Origin: Limnomonas spitsbergensis
Taxonomy: Eukaryota; Chlorophyta; Chlorophyceae; Chlamydomonadales
Assembly (NCBI GenBank): GCA_037349105.1
Contig: JAYJMM010000114.1
Location: forward strand, 5,633,501 to 5,697,500
Reading direction: 5' to 3'
DNA: 64,000 nt
Notes under the pieces: generated by a model
The model's database searches: none
What the model was told of the DNA's origin: nothing
The model's input: the letters and a program-made list of their open reading frames with translations, nothing else
Shown: positions 51,769-63,429 of the stretch, piece after piece
How positions within the stretch are numbered: position 1 is the first letter of the stretch
How the letters are laid out: the number at the start of each line of letters is the position of its first letter
Program-made: the position numbers and the translations under genes

Positions 51769-52593
51769 AGAATTCAAAACATGAGCCAGACTGCCTGCCT
51801 GGAATGACTGACACGGGGCAAATTCGCCAATTATGATTGTACGGACTCAAAGGAATTCGACCCTCGTTTAGGTCGCTGGGGGCCTCCGCCGAAAAGGTAG
51901 ATACAAAAATACACATGAAGGCAGTGTAGCCGAATGCAGGCTTCAAGATCGAGGAGGCAAGCTCAATGGGAGGCTTCCTCAAACCCTGCCCCACGGGCCA
52001 TTGGGGGAGGGTTTCAGGAAGAAAGAAAGCTACGCCTTTTTTGGGCGTGGAGATTAAGGAAACAATGCAGCTTGGGGCCGTAGCCACACCCGCGCCGTTA
52101 CCATATGCAATTGGCATATGCCATTGGCGTATTCTTTTCTCTATTCACCGTACATAAATACGGTACAGTCAGAAGGTACGGTGCGTGCGTTTGTTAGATC
52201 AGACCCTCAGCCACAAAAAATAAGGACCCCAACTGGCCTTAGAGAATCTACATGCATGCATACACCTTTGCCATTCAAAACACAATGGCAGATCAGGCCG
52301 TGATGCCCCACCCATGCATAATCTGCCTGCCCCCCACGCATGGGCCCAAATTGGCCCCCCAAATACATCCTCCAGTTTTACATGCATGCACCTTTGCCAG
52401 GAAAAACATTTCGGCAAGCTGCCCCAAGTTGTTCTGAAAACGGATCCAGATATGCTTGCTGATCCATGTACCTGCTCGAGCCTGGCCCTAGAAAGAAAGA
52501 AAGAAAACTACGCCCCCCTAGGGTCTTGCGGGTTAAGGAAACAGCGCAGCTCGGGGCCGAAGCCACATCCGCACCCTTACCATACGCCTGGCC
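51769..52593. other. Right flank: diverged direct repeats, no gene
   Basis: Two segments (about 52015-52110 and 52485-52585) are diverged direct repeats (ACTACGCC, GGTTAAGGAAACAGCGCAGC, TCGGGGCCGAAGCCACATCC). A second pair shares CATGCATGCA and CACCTTTGCCA near 52250 and 52380. A TGTAA on the minus strand at 52378-52382 could be the poly(A) signal of the coiled-coil gene. Confidence 0.5.
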
Positions 52594-55500
52594 CTAACTC
52601 AACATGCCTGAGGTTCTCCCCACGCCACCCTCCAGCTTCTTGACCCGCTGCACCAGCAGCTGCATCACGTTCGTGACCTTGGCCTGCATGGTGTTCATGC
52701 GGTCTGCCATACCCTCCTCAACCTGCCGCACGTGCGCGGCGGCGTTGTCCTGCAGCTCTGCCACGCGGGCGTGGAACAGGTTGGCGTCCAGGACGTTGCC
52801 CAAGGAGGAGGATAAGCCGTTGGCGGAGGACGGGCCGGCGGTTGTGCTCTGCAACGGGGCGGGGCAAGGCGGTGTGAGGGAGAGGGTGTGAAGGGGCGGG
52901 ATGGGGCAGATGGCGCAGATGAGGTGAGGGAGAGGGTGTGAAGGGGCGGGATGAGGCTCGATGCGTGAGGACTAGGAGGTGTGGGGCGGGGCGGGTTGGC
53001 GCAAATGAGGCGAGGGAGCGGTGGGACGGGGTGGAGGAGGCGACAGAGGGGCTGACCGTGCACCACTTACCTCTAGCATCCTGACCCGCTCCACCAGCAG
53101 CTGCAGCGCCGACGTGACCTTGTCATGCATATCCTTGACCTTGCTGCTGCTCTGCTCACACGCCTCCGCAAGCTTCTGCTCCAACACTTTGGCCACCTGG
53201 TCTTGAATCTCTTGCATCCTCGTGGCGCTGTCCACCGGCGGTGGCCCCGCAAGGTCCCCCACCGTTACTATCGGACCTCCCGAGCTCTTGGAGGCGGCGG
53301 CCATCGCCGCGCCTGCCGTCAGCGCCGTGGCGAGCAACTGCTCTTCAAACGCGGCAAACTGCTCCTGGAACGCGGCCAAGCGGGCATCGAGCTCCTTGTC
53401 CGCTTGGCCCGCAACCGGCGTAGGTGCACTACCGGCTGGAGCAGCGGCGGCAGTCGCCGCCGCCGCCAACTGAACCTCCATGTCCGCAACGCGGGCGGAC
53501 AGAATCTCCACAGCCTGGGCCGTCGCATGCGTTGGCGACACGTCATCTGCAGCAGCCACTGCGGTTTCGAGCGGGGCAGACACAGCCGTTGCCTGCTCCA
53601 AGGACTGGACGCGAGCTTGAAGGCCCTGCATCTGTTGCTGTAGCAAAGCGGGAGCGTCGGCGCCTGCCGCGGCAGCGGAGGGGCCCTGGGTAGCGGCGGC
53701 GTTGCTGGCGGCGCGGGCAGTCGTGAGAGGCGCCCCCGCGACCAATACCTCCAGCCCCTTGACGCGTTGGACGAGCATCAGCAGCAAAGACTGGGTCTTG
53801 TCCTGAAGTTGCGTGACACGGTCGTGCAACTCGCTGGCCAAGGCGTCAACCTGTGTTCAGGGTATGGGGTGAAGGGGTCAGATATCAGGGTTCAGGGTAA
53901 AACGACCAAGGGATAGGGCTCATGGACGAAGGTAAGAAGGGTCAGAGGTGTGCAGTGTTATATTCAGTGCTGTGCAATTGCGCCGTAATTCTGAAATCAT
54001 TTAAGGACACACATAACTTGGCGTTGGCAGCCCGTCGTGACAACAATTTTGGGTTTATAATTGTAGGGTCAGGGTTTAGGGTTTAGGGCTCGCGCTTTTG
54101 GGGGGTGATCTCTCCCCATGGTTGCAACAGGCTGCCGGCGCCATGCTGTGTGAAAGGGCTTCCCTGGATTCTTAACGAAATACTGGCCCAACGCAGCACT
54201 CTCGCGATACATTAACGTACCCTAATCAGCCACATTCTCTACATTAAGGTTGTCGTCGAGGATAATACGGTAGTCGTGATAATTGTCGTCAAGTGATAAT
54301 TGTCGTCGAGTGATAATAGTGTCGACCCTGAACCACACCCACCAGCACAGTAAGACCTGGCCCATCCGTGACCGGCTTTTCCTTGAGCTCCTCCGAGATT
54401 AAGGATTGAGGCCCCGGTCGGCCCATCGCTTCATTCGGAATGATCTCTCCATCCAGCCTGGCATCCTGACCCCGTTGGATCAACGCGGATTCAGGGCCAT
54501 GCGCGGGATCGACGGGGCTTGCGGCAGCGTGAGAGACGGCATCGACCGCCGCGGCAGTAATTGCGCCTGGCTGGTGGCCAGCAGCCGCCGGCGACGGCTC
54601 GCCCGCCGCGGCCACCACCTTGAACTCAACCGGCACCAGCCGCGCTGCCAGCTGCGCCTCGGTTTCGAAGCCGGGCGCTGCCTCCCCGGCGGCGCTGTTG
54701 GGCGGCGCATGGCTCTCGAGAGCCATCACGTAGCCTGTCAGCGCCTCGTCTCCGGACGACGGCGCGTCACGCGCGCTCGCCCCGATCAAGACCGACGCCG
54801 TAGCGGCGGTGGCAGCAGGCTCGCCACCCATCCTAGCCTCCATCCCCGTGACGCGCTTGTGCAGCCAAGTCAGCAGCCGCAGCACGTCGGCTTGCTCGGT
54901 CGGCACCCCGGCGAGTACAGCGGCAGCATTAGCTGGGTCAGTTGCAGCGGCGCCGCCTCCAGCGGGCCCTGGAACCTTCACAAGATCTGGCACCTGCTGG
55001 ATCAAAGTCAGCAGATGCGGGCTCGCCAGCACGACATCGACAGCTGCCAAACTTTCCTCGAGCGCCTTCACTCGGGTCACCAGCAGCTGCGAGCCCTCGC
55101 CAGCCCCCGCCTCAGCTGCCGCCGCCGCCGCCGCCGCCCCCTCTCCTCCCGCTGCCACGCCCTCGGGCGTAGCAGCGGCAGCGGCGGGGGCAGCCGCGGC
55201 TGCGGCGGTCTCCAAAGCCTTTAGCCTGAGCCCCATCTTCTTGACATCTGCTGAGAGTTTCTTATCAATGGCTGGAGGCGCTGCTGGTGCGGCTGGTGCC
55301 GCTACAGCTTCCGGGTCGGCGGACGCTTGCCCCTCAGCCTGCCCACCCTGATCAGGAACCACAGCCACTCCACCTTGCACAGCGGCAACCGGGGCCGCTG
55401 CAGCCGCCATGGCGGCAGCCTCAAGCTCTTCCAGCCTGTCCAGCACGTGCTGAATCGCACGCTGCGACGCCGCCGCTGCCTGAATCATAGCCGCCTCAGA

Positions 55501-58500
55501 AACCGTCGCCAGAGAGGCTGCCTGGCTCTCCACCAGGCGCTCCAGGCTGTCAATCTTCAGCTGCTGCTGCTGCACTGCGTCGAGGCTGGCTGCGGAGGCC
55601 AGGCCAGATGCCTGGCCATCTTGGACCTGGCGGGACTCGACCAGGGCCAGCTTAGCACCGAGATCGGCAATGAGGTGCTTGTGGCTTTTCTCGAGCTTGG
55701 CGACCAGGGCGGCCTGTGCAAGTGGGGAGAGGAAGAGGACTTGCTGTTGGATCTAGATATGACCGGATCCAGGTTTTACCTGATCCAGGCTGATGTGATC
55801 CAGGTGTTCCTCGGATTCAGGACAACCCAGATCCGGGAGTTCCTACGATGAAGGACAAACCTAATCAAGGTTTTCATCGGATCCAGATTTAACCTGACCC
55901 GAGTTTTCATTGGATCCAGATATAACCTGACCCGAGTTTTCATTGGATATAGATTTAACCTGACCCGAGTTTTCATTGGGTCCAGATTTAACCTGGCCCG
56001 AGTTTTAATTGGATCCAGATTTAACCTGACCCGAGTTTTCATTGGATCGAGATCTAACCTGGCCCGAGTTTTCATTGGATCCAGATTTAACCTGACCCGA
56101 GTTTTAATTGGATCCAGATTTAACCTGACCCGAGTTTTCATTGGATCGAGATCTAACCTGGCCCGAGTTTTAATTGGATCCAGACTTAACCTGACCCGAG
56201 TTTTAATTGGATCCAGATTTAATCTGATCCAGGTTGAACAGATCCGGGCTTCAACAGAAAACATGTGGCATATCGGTAACAATTTATTTTTATAATCAAC
56301 CGATACGGTACGTAGGAGGCATTTCCATATTACCAGCACATGCCGGTGTTTGAAGTAAATGTCATATGTCCCTGCCTCTCCTGCCCCTGCCACTCCTACC
56401 TCTACCTCTCTTGCCCCTACCTCTCCTGCCTCAACCTCTCCTGCCCTGACCTCTCCTGCCTCTGCCAATCCTGCCCCGACCTCTCCTGCTCCTGCCTCTC
56501 CTGCCCCTGCCTCTCCTGTCCCAGACCTTATTTCTTCTTCCCCTGCCCTTGCCCTTGCCACTCCTGCCCTTGCCACTCCTGCCCCTCTACCCCTGCCTCT
56601 TCTGCACAGCCCCGTCCTTGCAACCCGCTCTCACCTGCGCCAACTCAGATCTTACAAAGCGGGCCTCCAGCCCGGCAGCTGGCACCGTGCTTCCGCTGAC
56701 GGCTTTGATCTCCGGAACCGGGACCGCCTTCAGGGCCGCCACGACACCCTCCAGGGCAATGAGGCGGCCGGAAGAGATCTTGGAAGAGGCCTCCATTGCC
56801 GCCTACGTGGAAAAAGGATACAGTGTTCCTCGTGGTGTGGCTCAGCTACATTTCAGCTACGTGTCAGCTACAGTCCACTTCAGCTAGAATTCATAATTCC
56901 AAACCTTGACCTGCCTGCAGACACAGGCCAAAGCGGCATGGCTGGCAGCACAGGGGGGTTCCCTGGCAGCAGGTATCTGAATTGTTGCTGAACTGCGGTC
57001 GAGCCACAAAAAAGAATGAACACCACTTGGCACCCAACGCACTGCCAGAAATCTGCCATCTGACATTTCGAGGCCTAAGGTTCTCTTGGGTTAAGGGTTT
57101 AGAGGATCCTTAGCCCGCAATCCTTGTCCATCGATTTTGCAGTTGTGGTTAATAGTGGTTGGGGTTGGGCCCTAAGCATCATGGAATGTACTTCCTGCAG
57201 TTAAGCTACAATTCAGCTACAGTTAAGCTACAATTCAGCTACCTGCCTATCAGGCTTTGGCCGTGTTAGATCCAGCCTAAGCCCCTAGCCACATCCCCAC
57301 CTGCAGCTGCTGGCTCTTCGTCTCCCTTGCTTCAAGTCCCAAACCTCATGCCCACCTGCAGCTGCTGGCTCTTTGTCTCCCCCGCCTCAGCACGGACATC
57401 GGCCTTAATAGCTCCAGCTTTCAGTCGCTTCATGCGGTCGCATAGCTCCGTTAACTTGGCCTCCATGTCCTCTGTCGACTTGATGCCCTTGTGGGCCTGC
57501 CGAGGGAGGGATGATGAAGATCATGAGGAAGATGATGCAGATCAGGGATACGAGTGAAAGGTTTAGGTTTAGGGTTCAGAAAGATGATGCAGATCAGGGA
57601 TAAGAGTGTAAGGTTTACGCTTTAGGTTTCATCTTGAAGGTAAGTTTGGTCTGTTTGTCCTCTGTTGCCTCTATGCCCTTCTGGGCCTGCCGAGGGTATA
57701 GGTTTTGGGGGAGAGGAATATTCAGCGTGATGCATAGATGAATAAGGATCCAGCATGGAGATCATCCAGATCTCCTCCTCCTCCGTCGCAGACCACGATG
57801 GCCTGCCAAGTGAGGTTGGGAAGAACAGGGATCAGCAGGAAGGATGCAGGGTTTAGGAACCACAGGGTTCTGCTCACAGTGTGTTCAGGGTTTGGGAAGC
57901 ATAGGGTTTGGCAATTAATGTTCAGCGTTAAGGAAGAATAGGGCTCAGCACATAGGATCAAGAGATCACACCAGTCCTGGTCTCATGTCGCCTTGACTGT
58001 CTTTCCTGAGTTCAGTTTAAGCTTTAGGCCTTAACACTCAACCCTCAGCTTAAGGCCTTAACCCTTAACCCAAACACTCAGCTTAAGACCTTAACCCTTA
58101 GCTCCCCCAAAAACACTCAGCGTGAGGTCTTAACCCTTAACCCTAAACTAAACTTTCCCGAGATCAGTGAACATAGGTTCAACTGGAGGAGGGCAGTGCG
58201 AGGGGCTCAACGTCAAAGGTCCGGCACGAATAGTGACCGGATTTGTGAATGGGTTAAGAAGGGCTGGCCAGGCTCTTGGTATCCCTCTGCTCCACGCGCT
58301 CAGCCTAAATACTCAGCCCCAGACCCTAGCACGCCCGCTCCGCCTTGCCATCCCCAGCATAAAGAGTTTCACCTCTTTCCAGCTAATGCTGCATATTTTA
58401 CACAGCTCGACCCTGAAACTTGAAGCCTGGACCCTGACTCGCCTGCTCCGCCTTCGCCGTCTCTTGCTTATATACTTTAGCCCCCTTCCTGCTGTGGCTC

Positions 58501-61419
58501 TTCTCATGACTCATCAGCCGACTTTCGTGGTTGTCTAAGCGCCTGCATGTGGAGAGCCATGGGGTCATGGATCAAAAGATAATGCAACCAAGCTCATCAG
58601 CCGGATCTCTTGGCATGATGGATCATCAGCACGCTCTCATGGTTGTCTAAGCGCCTGCATGTGGGCAACCATATACTTTTATGGCTCAATAATAAATATG
58701 CACCCATGGTCATCAGCCGGAGGTCTTGGTGCGATGGCTCATCAGCAGGCTCTCGTGGCTGTCTAAGCGCCCGCATGTGGGGAGTTATAGGGTTTAGAGG
58801 ATCAATAACAAATCATGCACCCATGGCTCATCAGCCGTCTCTCGTGGTTGTCTAAGCGCCTGCATGTGGAGAGCATGGGGTCATGGATCAAAAGACAATG
58901 CGACCGAGCCGCTGACTTCCAAAAATCTTTTGTGACCGACCTGGAGAAGCCATGCATGCCACCCAGGGATGCAGCCGAGAGGATCCCACCATCCCCCGGG
59001 AATAAGTGGGGACAAGTCCCCCGGGACGTAGTGGGTACAACTCCAGGTTTTGGGCTGCAGTTCTCATGTTATTGATCTTCGCTATTGATTGTTGGGTACC
59101 GAAATCTTCAAAAAAGCGCCGCATGCGCGAACAAAAAACCTGATCACTCGGTTTTCCCAACTCGTTTCCCCCTGTTCGGGGTATCACGAATTAGGTGCTG
59201 AGTGACTGCGTTTGACCTCAAGACCAATAGTTGTTCGATGCCATGTTTGGGTACGAGTCGTACATAGTACCGAAAAGAAAATCGCTGAAGCTGGGTGACT
59301 GACCTGGCGAGGCCATCAAAGACATCTGGATATGAAGCAGAGACAAACGGCCCCCAAGGTTTACGGGTTTAGGTTTGGGGCTTAAGGTTTGAGCTGGGTG
59401 AATGACCTAGAGAAGCCATCCATGACAACTGGGGAGGCAGCGGAAATAAAGCCACCGCCCCCCAGGGATACAGGTTTGGGGTTTGGGCTTTAGGGTTGAG
59501 TTGGTTGACTGACCTGGCAAAGCCATCTATGACATCTGGGGAGGCAGCGGAGAGGAAGCCGCCGGTCCCGAACGCACGCCGGATAAAGTCCTCAAGCATC
59601 TTAATCCTTGCGGCCATACGCGAGTTGGTGGGCTGAGCCTGGGGATAAAGATATTCGGGGGTGGGGGATAATGATATTCGGGGGTGGGGGGGTGAGAATA
59701 TGGAGAGGTGTACGGATGGAGGGATAGATAGATGGAGAGGCGAGGGGCACACACTTGCTGTGATCCAGAATCCTGAATAGCGACCTTGGGCCCTGCATCA
59801 GGGATTAGGTTTAAGGGTTAAAGGTTTAGGAATTAAGAGTTTAGGGGTCCAGGGTTTAGGTTAACGGGTTTGAAGTCTATGGTTCGGTCATCGGGTGTGA
59901 TTCAGAATCCTGAGTAGCGACTATAGGCCTTCTGTCGGGGCTTCTACGACAAAATAATAATTTGACGGGGATTTTGTTTTGTTTCACCACGGACATTGTT
60001 TGCGGTGGGCTCCTTGGCCGTAGCACATGCTCCTAGTCATCTGCCACAGACAGCACTAATAATATCTTCAGGGAGCACTCTTGCGGCTAGGTGGCTTCAG
60101 TGACACATCAGGACAACCCAGCCTTCTGCTGAAAGGGCTTGGTGCAACAAGTCCTGCTGCTTGAGCCACCGGCCGTCGGTCGGTCGGTCAAGGCTTGGTC
60201 CCAACTGGCCCTGGGGTGGCCGCGGGATGGCCTGCCAACGGTGGTCTGATGTGCGCTGAAATAATAAGAGTGAGCCCCCAAGAGTGGCTCCAAGCCTTAT
60301 CCCTCACTTTCAGCCCCAAGCCCAAGCCCTCACCTCCAGCCTAAACCCTCATCCCCAGCCTAAGCCCTTAACTCTCACCCCCAGCCTTAAACCTAAACCT
60401 TCACCGGCAGTGTGAACCTTAAACCCTCACTGCCAGCCTAGACCATTGACCCTCACCTTCAGCCTGTAACCTCAGCCCCTACCGTCAGCCTCAACCCTGC
60501 CCCCCCCCCCCCCCCCCCCCCCCCCAGTCTAAACCCTTAACCCTCACCGCCAGCCTCAACCCTAAACCCTCACCTCTAGCCTCAAACCTTCCCCCCTGCC
60601 TAAACCCTAAAACCTCCTCCCAGCCTTAACCCTGAACCCTCACAGCCAGTCTGAACCCTTAACCCTCACCGCCAGCCTCAACCATCAACCCTCACCGCCA
60701 GCCTCAACCCTTAACCCTGACCTCTAGCCTCAAATCTTAACCCTCACCTCTAGCCTCAACCCTAAACCCTCACCTCTAGCTGCAACCCTAAACCCTCATC
60801 TCTAGCCTCCCCCCCCCCCCCCCCCCCCCTGCCTAAACCCTAAAACCTCCCCCAGCCTTAACCCTGAACCCTCACAGCCGGCTTGAACCCTGAACCCTCA
60901 CAGCCAGCCTCAACCGTAAAGCCTCACCTCTAGCCTCGACCCTAAACTCTCACCTCTAGCCTCAACCCTTAACCCTCACCTCTGGCCTCAACCCTCCCCC
61001 TCCGCCTAAACCCTAAAACCTCCCCTAGCATCAACCCTAAACCCTAACAGCCAGCTTGAACCCTAAACCCTCACCTTCAGCCTCAACCCTCAACCCTCAC
61101 TGCCAGCCTCAACCCTAAACCTTCACCTCTAGCTTCGACCCTATACCCTCACCTCTTGCCCCGACGGCTCCGCAAACAAGGTCGATTCCACAATCTTCTG
61201 CGTGGACCAGGGGGCAGTCGCTGGCACCATGCGGCCCTCCAGTGGCCAGACGCTCCGCATGACGACGGGGCCCGTGCACATGTACGGGCTGCTCGTGTGC
61301 GGAGATATGGGCTTGCCGTCTCCGTACGGGTTGCTTGAATGTGGGTGCGCGGCTTTCCCGTTGCCGCGACGGGTGTAGCCGAGATGAGGCGCTGTCCGCG
61401 ACATGTTGTCCAGGGTGTC
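52594..61419 (-). CDS. Large Ala-rich coiled-coil protein, 5' end unresolved
   Basis: No family is recognised. Exons in transcription order: 61153-61419 (Pro/Ser-rich, PHLGYTRRGNGK), 59514-59638 (NSRMAARIKMLEDFIRRAFG), possibly others, 57356-57496 (EDMEAKLTELCDRMKRL), 56635-56802 (LIALEGVVAALKAVPVPEIK), 54343-55713 (457 codons), 53071-53850 (260 codons) and 52594-52848 (84 codons plus TAG). From 57496 onward all introns are phase 0 and GT-AG. The join between 59514 and 57496 is out of phase, so at least one exon is missing there. The protein is heptad-rich with long Ala/Pro linkers. A motif of the form LLVxRVKxLE recurs (LLVTRVKALE, LLTWLHKRVTGMEA, LMLVQRVKGLE, LLVERVRMLE, LLVQRVKKLE). A structural or scaffold role is plausible but unproven. 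Confidence 0.75.
55845..56240. repeat. 33-bp minisatellite, about twelve copies
   Basis: Unit GGATCCAGATTTAACCTGAC then CCGAGTTTTCATT; GACCCGAG falls at 55896, 55929 and 55962. It lies in the intron between coiled-coil exons 56635-56802 and 54343-55713. The period of 33 gives a long open minus-strand frame (KTRVRLNLDPM repeats) that is not joined to the gene. Confidence 0.93.
56370..56600. repeat. Pyrimidine-rich tandem repeat
   Basis: Imperfect units of TCTCCTGCCCCTGCC type, in the same intron. Confidence 0.85.
56821..57024. mobile_element. MITE-like element, copy 5
   Basis: Left end CAGTGTTCCTCGTGGTGTGG with CTCAGCTACA, and right end GAGCCACAAAAAAGAATGAA, related to the family ends. Internal AGCTACATTTCAGCTACGTG units. 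No clear target duplication. Confidence 0.5.
57560..59300. other. Intronic stretch of the coiled-coil gene, repeat-rich
   Basis: Holds a decayed copy of the exon 57496 acceptor near 57660 (CTTCTGGGCCTGCCGAGGG), TTAACCCTTA-type filler around 58030-58150, and about four units of a roughly 110-bp repeat at 58500-58880 (GTGGTTGTCTAAGCGCCTGC). At least one exon is expected somewhere here because of the phase mismatch, but I cannot place it. Confidence 0.5.
59295..59513. repeat. Echoes of the exon 59514-59638 donor end
   Basis: The exon end and donor (TGACCTGGCAAAGCCATCTA, plus strand) are echoed at about 59301, 59403 and, more weakly, 58938, each with the same GACATCTGG-like continuation. Confidence 0.75.
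60300..61140. repeat. Degenerate telomere-like C-rich tract with poly-C runs
   Basis: Dozens of units of CCTCACCTCTAGCCTCAACC and CCTAAACCCT type, interrupted by homopolymer C runs at about 60499-60524 and 60809-60828. Resembles interstitial TTTAGGG sequence mixed with an exon-edge motif (CCCTCACCTCT is the reverse complement of the donor at 61153). Confidence 0.85.
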
Positions 61420-61780
61420 CTACAACAAGATGCAGTGAGGATGAGGGTTAAGAGTTAGGGGTCAATCGCTGGCGATTGCCGTTTGTGACATGTTGTTCAG
61501 GGCACACTTCAGCGGGGCACGGGAAGGTTAAGGGTTTAGGAATTAGGGTTCAGTGCAGGTGATTACCGTCCACGACATGCTGACCAGGATGTGATCAGGA
61601 TGCATTGAGGTTGAGGGTTTAGAGTTAGGGATGATTGGTGATTGGTGATTGCCGTTCGTGACATGTTCTTTAGGGCACCCTTCAGTGGGACGCAGGAAGG
61701 TTTAGGGTTAAGTGCTGGTAATTGCCTTCGTAGCATGTTGTTCAAGGCACCCTTCAGCGGCAAGTGGCTCCATGCTCGTG
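61420..61780. repeat. Echoes of the exon 61153-61419 acceptor
   Basis: CGACATGTTGTCCAGGG at the exon start is echoed at about 61487, 61574, 61660 and 61735 (GTGACATGTTGTTCAGGGCA and variants), each followed by AGGGTTTAGG-like filler. Confidence 0.8.
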
Positions 61781-61995
61781 GAATGGGACTAGATGCTAGA
61801 CAAAGCTAACATACTGCACAACAGTTGGTATAGCCAGGAAATACAGCTCAGTTATATTTTTAACCAGGGTTCAACCCCCTGGTTCAGCCCGCAGCAATGA
61901 GGGGAAGCCATGTTCAGGGATGAGGGTTCAGGAACTTAGGGACAAGGTTTAGGGTTAAGGCTTCAGCCTGTTCAGCTCGCAGGCACAGAGGAAAC

Positions 61996-62230
61996 ATGGA
62001 CATCTTCCCTCCCCCAGCCCAACCTATGGCCCATAGCCCAGCGCAGCCTAGCCCAGCCAATGGCCCAGCTCAGCTCAGCCCAGACCATGGCCCAGCCCAG
62101 CCAAGGTTCTTGGGCCCAGGGCCCAGGGCCCAGCCCAACCCAGCCCAGCCCAGCCCGGGCCCAGGGCCCATGGCACATGGCCCGGCCCAGCCCAGCCTTG
62201 CCCAGCCCAGCCCAGCCTCCAGGTACCAAC
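61996..62230. repeat. CAGCCC-type simple repeat
   Basis: GCCCAGCCCAGCC runs with ATGGCCCA variants. Open frames here are by-products. Confidence 0.9.
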
Positions 62231-62339
62231 CAACCGACCCGTACATTATGCAGGAAATATCCTTCATCGTGCCCCCTCTTGCTGGAGCCTCTCCGCTCGC
62301 AGCCTCTGCCCCTGTCTCAGCCCCTGTTGTTCACACACC

Positions 62340-63050
62340 TTTCTCTGGCATTGGCTCTCAGGCACGATGTTGCGAAGGATGCTGGGGAGTCTCTCTCCAC
62401 CACTCACTACCCGAACCCTGTCACAGCCTCTGCGACAGCCCCTGTCGCCCCCCTGCCTCATGTCTTCCCGTCTTGACTTGCAAACATGACGCTGGAGATA
62501 GTGCTAGGGAGTCTCTCTCCACCAATGTCCACCCCAACCCTGTCACCCCGATGCCACATATCCTGTTGTCTACACACCTTTCTCCCGTCTTGACTGGCAA
62601 ACATGATGCTGGAGAGTCTCTCTCCACCGCATTCCACCCCAACCCTGTCACAGCCTCTGTCACAGCCCCTGTCGCCCCCCTGCCTCATCTCCTGTCATTC
62701 ACACACCTTTCTCCTGTCTTGACTTGCAAACATGATGCTGGAGGGAGTGCTGCGTCGGAGTCTCTCTCCACCGATGTCCGCCCCAACCCTGTCACAGCCC
62801 CTGTCACCCCCCTGCCTCATCTCCTGCCGTCCGCACACATTTCTCCTGTCTTGACTTCCAAACATGATGCTGGAGAGAGACTCCCCAGCACTCTCTCTCT
62901 CTCAGAGATAGCTGGGGAGTCTCGCTCCACATCTTTTCACCCCAACCCTGCCTCATCCCTGTCGTTCGCGTACCTTTCTCCCATCTTGGCTCGCAGGCAT
63001 GGTGCTTGATAAAATATTGGGGAGTCTCTCTCCGCTGCTTTGCACCCCAT
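62340..63050. repeat. About 125-bp tandem array, six or more copies
   Basis: Units carry GTCTTGACTTGCAAACATGA, GGAGTCTCTCTCCACC and CCCCAACCCTGTCACAGCC, varying in length through internal CCTGTCACAGCC duplications. No coding function is supported. Confidence 0.88.
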
Positions 63051-63429
63051 CCCTGTCTGCAGCCGCAGGCTTTGAGGGCGAGCTGTTCCGTACTGCAGGG
63101 AGCTCCTGCGGGGTCGGTATTCAGGGTTCAGGGTTCCAGGCCAGGTTCGGGGTTCAACGTTCAGGGTTCAACGATCAGGGTGCTGCGTTGAGGGTTCAAC
63201 ATGGTTGCCCCCCCCCCCCCCCCCCTATCCTGCTTAAGTCCCACCCTCCTGACCCACCTCTTGACCCCCTCTGTTCCCCCCCTCTCCCCCCTTCTCCCCC
63301 CCTGCTGCTTGCTCACGCTGCTGCCCCACCTCTTAAGCCTCTCTCCAACCGCCCCACCTACATATGTCCCGCCTCTTCCTCTCCCTCCTGCTGCATGTTG
63401 ATCTTGCAGTCTTCCTCGGCACCTCCCCC

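Noticed and set aside
55776..56576. 266-codon minus-strand frame with KTRVRLNLDPM repeats
   Set aside because: Built from the 33-bp intronic minisatellite and not in phase with the neighbouring exons.
60300..61140. True telomere end
   Set aside because: Repeats are degenerate, mixed with other motifs and followed by a gene exon and more sequence; interstitial filler is more likely.
61996..63009. 337-codon plus-strand frame at the right edge
   Set aside because: Entirely CAGCCC simple repeat and satellite units; no domain or splice support.
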